From positions 77,518,186-77,582,185 of the forward strand of contig CM056743.1 of NCBI GenBank assembly GCA_029851415.1: a DNA stretch of 64,000 nt, in the 5' to 3' direction. The stretch's first letter is position 1. The number at the start of each line of letters is the position of its first letter. This DNA comes from Eretmocerus hayati. Taxonomy: Eukaryota > Arthropoda > Insecta > Hymenoptera > Aphelinidae. A program made the position numbers and the translations under genes. Positions 58,190-64,000 of the stretch are shown here, in pieces. The notes under the pieces are model-generated. The model did no database searches. It was given only the letters and a program-made list of their open reading frames with translations, and had not been told where the DNA came from.

Positions 58190-58885
58190 TTATGCGATCG
58201 TTCGCACTCTTACATTAGGAGAATTGTTGATTTCAGATATGCGTAACGTAGCAATTTCATGAAATAGATATTTCACATCGTTTACATCAATACTTATATG
58301 ATATTGTGAAGTATCGAGAGCCGATCTCAAGCCGTTTATGATAGCTTCAAAAAATTTGTCGTCGGCTACTGATGAGATTACACGGTCATAAAAGTTCATG
58401 TCAAAACGGTGAATTTGAGATTCATGCGAAGCTAAACCATTATTGAAAATACGGTCAATAATATTTTCTACAATGCTAGGAATGCACCGTGAGATTGCAT
58501 TCAAGTATTTTAGCTTGTATTTGAAGGAATGTGATAAATCTTGTAACCTTTTGAACGTTGATTGATGTATGGCAATACTTTGTCGAGTTCCATTTCTCAA
58601 AATTTCTCCCGTCTGCTCATCTTGCACCTTTTCGATCTCGATGATATTTCGTTTATGAATGTACGTAAAGTGTAAGATCCATCCAGATCCAAAAATCTTT
58701 TGAGCCGATGGTTTGATGGACTGTCCCTCGAAAAGAAGATCGATGTTGTCAAAAGTCTTCTCGAATTGTTCCCATTGGTCCAGAGTAAAATCAACATAGA
58801 TCGTTACCGGTCACCCATGAAACAGCTGTGTACATTTATTCTCCAGCATTGTTAATGAACTCTAAGCCAATGCGCACTTTTTTGT
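58190..58885 (-). pseudogene. Two-repeat beta-beta-alpha (PC4-like?) protein, broken copy B
   Basis: The main frame is open from 58810 to 58190 without a good ATG and contains TIYVDFTLDQWEQFEKTF, then WILHFTYIHKRNIIEIEK and SIAIHQSTFKRLQDLSHSF, the strand-helix pattern of the gene at 4533-5210. Upstream, the first strand of repeat one (KKVRIGLEFINNAGE) is in a different frame, ended by TAA near 58837, and a frame slip near 58805 separates it from the rest. It is thus a pseudogene, or less likely a gene with a tiny intron. It follows copy A on the same strand, suggesting a tandem duplication within the module. Confidence 0.5.
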
Positions 58886-59432
58886 TCGCTGATTTATTCA
58901 AGCGATGAATAGTCGTGAATAAACGTTTGGAACAAATTTCGATTCGATTGACCATAGTAACAACGGTCCGGTCGTGTGTGTATAAGCAGCAGACGGACTG
59001 CTGAGTACTGACATTCTCTTGACTTCTGCATTTTAACTTTGGTGGATAAGTGATGTGAAATATACAGTATTCAAGTATTAACGTGACTTGACTATATAGT
59101 TCTCATATATTGGACTATGTAAATGATGTGTAAGCTTTTATTTTGCTCGAATAAAAAATATTCAAATATATCCACTGAGTGTGGTATGTTGCAGCTATTA
59201 AAGTATGACTTTTTTCGAGCAATTTTCATATTCAAAATTTATGAAAATTCGGATTGATATAAAAATTTCTGTACCCTTAAATTATGCTTTTAGCTTCTTC
59301 ATTGGAAATTTTGATGATGTAAATTTGGGATAGGGAGGAGATAGGACATAGATATTAATAAAAGAATACGATTTTATTTTCAAAATTTATTCATCTGCAT
59401 GCATTTTTATTTCTTTCTATGCAGTGCAGGAT
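58886..59432 (+). other. Intergenic, right module
   Basis: No gene. A plus-strand TATAAG at 58981 is followed by the hairpin CAGCAGACGGACTGCTG; what, if anything, it would drive on that strand is not apparent. Confidence 0.3.
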
Positions 59433-60138
59433 TCAATTAAAGTTGATGAATGTGATCATCTCGTCGAATATATCGTCAAATATGTATTTATTGTTCACAA
59501 AATCAAATTCATCTTTCATCTTCTCTATAATATCTCTCATACTCGATTTATCAATTGACACATGATTATCGTTTGACACACCATTATCATTTTTTGGGAC
59601 ATTATTATTGTCTTTGACAATTTGCAACATTAAATTTTTACATCCACTCATACACTTGTGCAATTTCGACAATTTCTCGACTTTGCGCACTATCAATTCA
59701 GATAGATTTATCAGATTTGCGAAAGTCACTTGCTTAAAACTCACACTTGGCACATACAAAGATATTTTTTGCTGGCTCTCCATCATTTTGTTCAACAATG
59801 GCATTACAATCGTCCTTTTTCTCAAATACGATCGTTTTCGACTTGTATGTATTTGTAAAGATCACCGCTAACTTTTCGTTTATGACAATTGGAGCCCTCC
59901 ATCTTGTGGTTGCGTCGCTCTCAAAGAAAGCTTGCACTTCGCCGAAAATTTCCTGCAGTAGATTCCATTCCGACTGAGTGAGTTCGATTCCTTGCGATAA
60001 CCCAAACAAGGAGATTACAGGTACGAATGTATCATCCTGTTGCAGTTGTAAAGACACTGTCACAAATTTTGACTCGCTGTTATTCACAGCATAAGTAGAG
60101 CCGAGGAATTTTGGTTCAGTGAGAATTCGGAAAGCCAT
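59433..60138 (-). pseudogene. Two-repeat beta-beta-alpha (PC4-like?) protein, broken copy A
   Basis: The first frame (60138-59734, 134 codons) carries repeat one (FVTVSLQLQQDD, ELTQSEWNLLQEIFGEVQAF) and the strands of repeat two (LAVIFTNTYKSKTIVFEKK). It then stops, and the continuation (SFKQVTFANLINLSELIVRK) lies in the frame 59825-59433, so a single slip near 59745 breaks the gene. The C-terminal tail is Asn/Asp-rich followed by a helical end. It lies 75 bases after the protease gene, in the same orientation. Function unknown; see the intact member at 4533-5210. Confidence 0.55.
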
Positions 60139-60212
60139 GGTAACGTGAATTTGTAACGTGCCGGTAGCAAGTGTGCTTGGCGACTGGTGAGTTTATTGAA
60201 AATTTGATGATA

Positions 60213-60797
60213 TTATATCGATGCATTTGCTGAGACAGCGGATAAGTCTTTTTGGAGCGTCTCATCATTTCTACACAGTACTTTTTTGCAGCAATCACCA
60301 CCGCAATCCAATGTTATTCGTTCTTTGTTACCATGTCGATCTTTTGCCAACGAGTGTGTCTTTTTTAGTTCAATATAAAAATTTCTTGCTATCGAGTCAT
60401 TCTCTTTACGATTTTTTGTGAACATACTATTGAATCTATGCATTCCAAAACCATTAGACAAGAAATGGCAAAACATTATGCAAAATTGGCCGCATACATC
60501 TGATTTTTCACTTTGCGATACCATCGTGTTATATTTGAAACTCTTACAATTTCTCTCGAGTCGATCAATGTGTTCTCTGATGAACGGGTGTCTGCCAAAA
60601 CTGTCGAAAAAATACCCAAAACCGGAAATATCGACGTAAAAAGCAATCCAATGTGATCTCATCCTTGTATGATCTGAGCAATTAGCAACAATCGCTGCAG
60701 GCTTTGCCCATACCATTGGAATCCTGTCCGAAGCAAAAACACCGTACGTATCAACCGGGAGATCTCGAAGAGTATCCAATATCTCCAAGGTGTTCAT
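60213..60797 (-). CDS. Polinton adenain-type cysteine protease (PRO)
   Basis: A C5-family protease, which in Polintons and adenoviruses matures capsid proteins. The catalytic His is in SHWIAFYVD, the acidic residue in YFFDSFGRHP and the nucleophile Cys in DVCGQFCIMFC, in the order His-Asp-Cys with expected spacing. I place the start at the ATG at 60797 (MNTLEILDTL), because the 23 codons before it in the same frame (from 60866) look like the C-terminal end of the RNase H-like gene (KKMRKWL). The protein is then 194 residues, close to the family's usual size. A C-terminal Cys/Lys-rich tail (CGGDCCKKVLC) is unusual. The frame is intact. Confidence 0.88.
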   Translation of the reverse strand: MNTLEILDTLRDLPVDTYGVFASDRIPMVWAKPAAIVANCSDHTRMRSHWIAFYVDISGFGYFFDSFGRHPFIREHIDRLERNCKSFKYNTMVSQSEKSDVCGQFCIMFCHFLSNGFGMHRFNSMFTKNRKENDSIARNFYIELKKTHSLAKDRHGNKERITLDCGGDCCKKVLCRNDETLQKDLSAVSANASI

Positions 60798-60857
60798 TAT
60801 CAATAATACAATGATCGCTCGTTGAGCGTTGGTCAAAGTTTTTATGACTCGCAACCA

Positions 60858-61323
60858 TTTTCTCATTTTCTTGACATTATTTAGAGCTCATTTGAGGTTG
60901 GAACAATCGTTCTTGATGAAATGAAGAGTACAGTGCGTATTTGACGACGGCAAGTCTTCGAATGACGGAAATCCATCAATATCAGCTAAATTTATTATCT
61001 CTCGAGCTATAACTTACTTTCAAAAACATGACCTTCTCTTTACCGTAAGTGAAGATTGAGCGAGCTCTTTTCGATAACTCTCGGAGATTCTTGAACAGCT
61101 GATCGATCTGAACCTCACCCTCGAACCATTCATCACCATGTCCTCGAAACGTACGCCAATTATTAGCTCTTTGGATATGCTCTGGTAAATCACAAGAATT
61201 ACACAGGGGACTCGTCATCCAATGAGCCATGAAAGAACCTTAGATAGAGATCACAGCTATTTCTTTCGGCAAAACTGAATTTTTGCCATCTCTGAAGCTT
61301 TCAAAATCGATTACAAAGTCCAT
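60858..61323 (-). pseudogene. Broken RNase H/DnaQ-fold-like protein
   Basis: The start ATG (61323) opens MDFVIDFESF, matching FIDLEGF of the left copy with the same D/E pair, but a stop falls after 27 codons (61244). The next part (61230-60982) is in another frame and contains GDEWFEGEVQIDQLF and IFTYGKEKVMFL. A second slip near 60990 leads to DIDGFPSFEDLP and a Cys/His block ending in an in-frame TGA at about 60890, where a Cys is expected. At least three lesions make it a pseudogene, compared with the open copy at 957-1640. It lies between capsid and protease genes. Confidence 0.6.
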
Positions 61324-61424
61324 GATGCTCAACGTCAATTATCAATGATAGCCCGTTGGTTACTGGCAGGTTTTTTTCCGGCAGCTAATCTAGATTTGAC
61401 AAAATATTTGCTGACTCTTCAAAT

Positions 61425-62638
61425 TTAACCGTTGAAATCGACAATAACTTGACGTGTTGAATTGATTTCAAGTAGGTTATCGTATTCTGAATAAACTATG
61501 CAATTTACAGTAGATTCCAGAGCTTTTGCAAATTTGACCTCGATTCTCAAACAATCGTTTTTCACCAAATTCCATTGACTCGAGGCGTTAGCAGATAAGT
61601 CAGGTGTCAGATCGAAAGCGAATAGACAATACCCTCTGGCGTAACTGTCTCTTGAAATCTTGTTACCTTGATTTAGAAAATGCACTCCAACTCCAGAAAA
61701 AAGCGTATGATAAGCTTCCACGTACAAATCCTCCTCGAAATTTGGCTGCAGGGGCTTTGATGGTATTTGTGTTCCGTCGATATAGAGCGAGAAGAAATTG
61801 ATATTATAATGCTTGAAATTAAAAGGGTTAAGTGACTTATCACCATTGGAAGCTTTGTTGTCGACAAATCCAACTATTATACGCTTCGGCAACTGACCAA
61901 GAATAACATTGTCTAGAGTTTCGCCAAGAATCCCTCCTCTCATTGTTAAAGTTTTCACTTCTACACGAGTAAGGGAATACTTTGCAGTTGCTCTCGATAG
62001 AGCTCTTGCGTGTGCCAGTAGTTTGCCTGGATTAATTTTTGATCGCCGCACCAGTAATGTAGCTTCCAAAATATGGACCGAGTGATGATTACTCACGCTC
62101 TCCATTAAACAGAAAGAATCGCGAGATCTATTGAGTTTGACTCGCAAATCACACCGCCCAAAAGGTATCTAGCAAGTGAGAAGCAATCCACATGTAGATG
62201 TCCAATGAGATCAATACATTTACCATTTGCTGTTAAACTACTTCTCTGCGCAAAACCAGCATTTTCTGTGGAAATCGAATCCATCTTTCCCGGCGTATCG
62301 TCATACCACAAGCAGCTCGAAAGATGTGAATTCTTAGCATCACTGCCATAGTTGAGAAGAGATTCAATGTATGATCTGTATGCATAATTATTATTTGCAG
62401 GTGTTACCAATTTCTGATTGAAAAATACATCGACTTGATTGAACATCGAATGTAAAAAGTTGTTCACAGGGCCGACCACGTAGTCATTCGGCAACTTCTC
62501 ACCAGTAGCATTCCTTATTTTCACTCTCAAACTCAGTAGTGTATGAGCCAAATCAATGTAGTCCTCTCCGCTAGAAGGGATACTGAGATCTATGGGTGAA
62601 TCGTCGATAGAGTGGATATTGGCTTGTAGTTCACCCAT
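61425..62638 (-). pseudogene. Polinton major capsid protein (double jelly roll), split by one frame slip
   Basis: The first frame (62638-62105) holds the N-terminal jelly roll (SGEDYIDLAHTLLSLRVKI, VNNFLHSMFNQVDVFFN, IDLIGHLHVDCF) and the second (62147-61425) the C-terminal one (SVHILEATLLVRRSKINP, PKRIIVGFVDNKASNGD, YNINFFSLYIDG, DLTPDLSANASSQWNLVK). Together these match the canonical Polinton/Maverick major capsid protein, ~400 residues. The frames are offset by one base near 62148; otherwise no stop interrupts them, so the damage is slight or could be a sequencing error. ATG at 62638 follows the pX-like gene by 66 bases. It is unrelated at the sequence level to the left capsid-like protein. 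Confidence 0.85.
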
Positions 62639-62704
62639 TGAGAGCTTTCTATTGTCGTCTGTGTTGGCGGTATTTCAAAGAGAGACAGCTCTTCTTCCAA
62701 ACAC

Positions 62705-63280
62705 TCACTCGAAGCACTGTGCAAGAATGCCATTTTCTTCTATTTGCTGAAAATATCTTTGATTTGCTCGAAGTTTCTTCTGAGATTTTTTCACAGTCTG
62801 TTTCTTGGGAACGGCTTTTCTATTCCGTTTCTTCTGAGTTTTTGGAGTACGATTCGATTTTCTGTTTCTGCCCGATGACTCTGTGCTTTCGGGTTCGCTG
62901 TCAGGAAGTGACTGAATATCATCGGGTTTTCTCATCCTTTTATATTTTTTCTCTTCAAATAGCTGATTCAGTTTCTGTTCAGCCTTTCGTTTCAGTGCAT
63001 TGCCGGACTCTCGCAATCGACTTTCTATCGAATTTCGCCATGGCATCTCACCGTGAGCAATATCTGATACAACATTGTATCCAGCGCGCATAACTTCCTT
63101 TCCAACTGCTTTAGATCCTCTTTTCAGAATAGACAGAACTCTTCGGTATACTCCACCTAGAAATCCTCCTATTCCCGATCCTCTCTGACAACTCTCGGCG
63201 GTACACAATGAGCCCAAGTTGTCAAGAAAATTAGTACCGCCGCCAATCTGGGCATCAAAATATTCATCGTAACGCGACAT
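62705..63280 (-). CDS. Polinton pX-like basic minor capsid protein
   Basis: About 191 residues from the ATG at 63280 (a GTG lies one codon upstream). The motif CQRGSGIGGFLGGVYRRVLS followed by GSKAVGKEVMRAGYNVVSD is characteristic of the PX proteins of Polintons, with an amphipathic, membrane-active segment recalling adenoviral pVI/pX. The C-terminal half is very basic (KSNRTPKTQKKRNRKAVPKK), suggesting DNA binding and nuclear import. Its ATG overlaps the stop of the upstream gene in TGATG. The frame is intact. Confidence 0.82.
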   Translation of the reverse strand: MSRYDEYFDAQIGGGTNFLDNLGSLCTAESCQRGSGIGGFLGGVYRRVLSILKRGSKAVGKEVMRAGYNVVSDIAHGEMPWRNSIESRLRESGNALKRKAEQKLNQLFEEKKYKRMRKPDDIQSLPDSEPESTESSGRNRKSNRTPKTQKKRNRKAVPKKQTVKKSQKKLRANQRYFQQIEENGILAQCFE

Positions 63281-63999
63281 CACGAATAATGTCTCTTAAG
63301 ATGCAGTGTGACACTGAGAGTCCCGTGATTGAATGAGACGTTCCTCCCGAATTGATCCTTTATATAAATTTTTATCGTCTGAAACTCTGTTTTCTGCACA
63401 GGTAAGTATCTCGGACGAGAAAATGTTTTTATTTTATAAGACCCAAAGTTGTTCGCATCGATACTAATTGGAAATTTACCGAGGAGAGGAAACTGCGTGT
63501 TTCCAACAATGTATGGTATACATACATCGGAATAAACGGATAGAACCGATATCGAGCCATTATCAAGCGAGGCAGGTGAATGGAAACGATATTTTGTCTT
63601 ATCGTCAACATAGATTTTATCTTCACTATCGTCCCCCAAGATAAAACGAATATTCTCGGAAAGTGTCAATTCGTAAGACACGGCTTCTTCACATATTTTC
63701 TGAATTTCAACAAATCGGCCGTGATCAAGTGTAAATTGCAAACGTCCCATGATATTGCCCAAATTATTGAGTTTTTCGATAAAATTTTCAATAGACGAGT
63801 AAAGCCCGTGCAACGAACCAATTTCTCGCCGAATATCTGGGCGTTTTCTTTCATGGCCTAATTCCATCACCTCACCCCTCAAAGAATTACTCAATTCCTC
63901 TTCAAAAGCGAATTCCAAGGATTCCGAACAAACTTGCACGTAATCAGTGCTGTGCGGCAGGTGCATACAAGTTTGAGGGTATTGAACTTCGACTATTGC
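63280..63999 (-). CDS. Polinton penton-like minor capsid protein (PY), possibly cut by window edge
   Basis: The frame is open to the right window edge; ATG at 63966 is available but ten upstream codons are also open, so the true start may lie outside. The N-terminal half is helical and charged (YSSIENFIEKLNNLGNIMG). The C-terminal ~110 residues form a beta-rich, single-jelly-roll-like end with the family's typical closing motif IKIYIKDQFGRNVSFNHGTL then SVTLHLKR. PY proteins occupy capsid vertices. The stop is coupled to the next gene's start. The frame is intact in what is visible. Confidence 0.82.
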   Translation of the reverse strand, partial: AIVEVQYPQTCMHLPHSTDYVQVCSESLEFAFEEELSNSLRGEVMELGHERKRPDIRREIGSLHGLYSSIENFIEKLNNLGNIMGRLQFTLDHGRFVEIQKICEEAVSYELTLSENIRFILGDDSEDKIYVDDKTKYRFHSPASLDNGSISVLSVYSDVCIPYIVGNTQFPLLGKFPISIDANNFGSYKIKTFSRPRYLPVQKTEFQTIKIYIKDQFGRNVSFNHGTLSVTLHLKRHYS

Positions 64000-64000
64000 G

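Noticed and set aside
62638..63093. 151-codon plus-strand frame
   Set aside because: Antisense shadow of the pX-like gene.

Overview
This window looks like eukaryotic, arthropod and most likely insect, nuclear DNA. The support is a spliced Rab32-like GTPase exon, a spliced four-exon gene, R1-type and CR1/Jockey-type non-LTR retroelements, hAT and Tigger/pogo remnants, TATA plus TCAGT initiator promoters, and a long satellite array. The species cannot be fixed from sequence alone.

The two edges carry genes of Polinton/Maverick-type virus-like elements, and they face each other. The left module (1-5.6 kb, + strand) has a double-jelly-roll capsid-like protein cut by the window edge, an RNase H/DnaQ-fold-like protein, a small coiled-coil protein overlapping a DDE integrase with C-terminal chromodomain, an OB-fold-like protein, an acidic protein and a protein with two beta-beta-alpha repeats. 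Its reading frames are mostly intact and packed with stop/start overlaps. The right module (58.2-64 kb, - strand) has a penton-like protein, a pX-like basic protein, a canonical Polinton major capsid protein broken by one frame slip, a broken relative of the left RNase H-like gene, an intact adenain-type cysteine protease, and two broken relatives of the left beta-beta-alpha protein. The capsid proteins belong to different lineages while two other families are shared, so these are probably two related but distinct elements. Neither polymerase B nor the packaging ATPase is visible, and no terminal repeats of either element were found.

Between them lies about 52 kb of repeat-rich DNA. 6.4-7.5 kb: an unrecognised four-exon gene. 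8.6-21.1 kb: a satellite of about 21 monomers of ~590 bp, whose core is five near-identical 1,770-bp three-monomer higher-order repeats; every monomer keeps splice-donor-like and splice-acceptor-like sites. 22-25.1 kb: three ~1.03-kb tandem repeats, one holding a hairpin MITE. 26.35-27.47 kb: the 3' end of an R1-type retroelement sitting inside a (GA)n tract. 29.8-31.25 kb: a CCGTG-rich minisatellite bounded by inverted terminal repeats. 31.3-39.85 kb: a hAT transposase fragment leading into a 7.8-kb inverted repeat whose arms are tandem ~535-bp units. 45.5-46.6 kb: an R1 remnant. 46.85-48.5 kb: a CR1/Jockey-like reverse transcriptase. 48.66-50.16 kb: a TA-flanked 1.5-kb palindrome. 50.68-51.63 kb: another inverted repeat. 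53.3-54.05 kb: five 176-bp tandem units. 54.5-56.8 kb: an inverted repeat with ~300-bp tandem units in its arms. 57.3-57.6 kb: one exon of a Rab32/lightoid-like GTPase, the only recognisable conserved host gene.

The most notable features are the paired Polinton-type modules with a shared novel protein family, the exon/intron-like satellite, and the concentration of five large fold-back structures within 27 kb.
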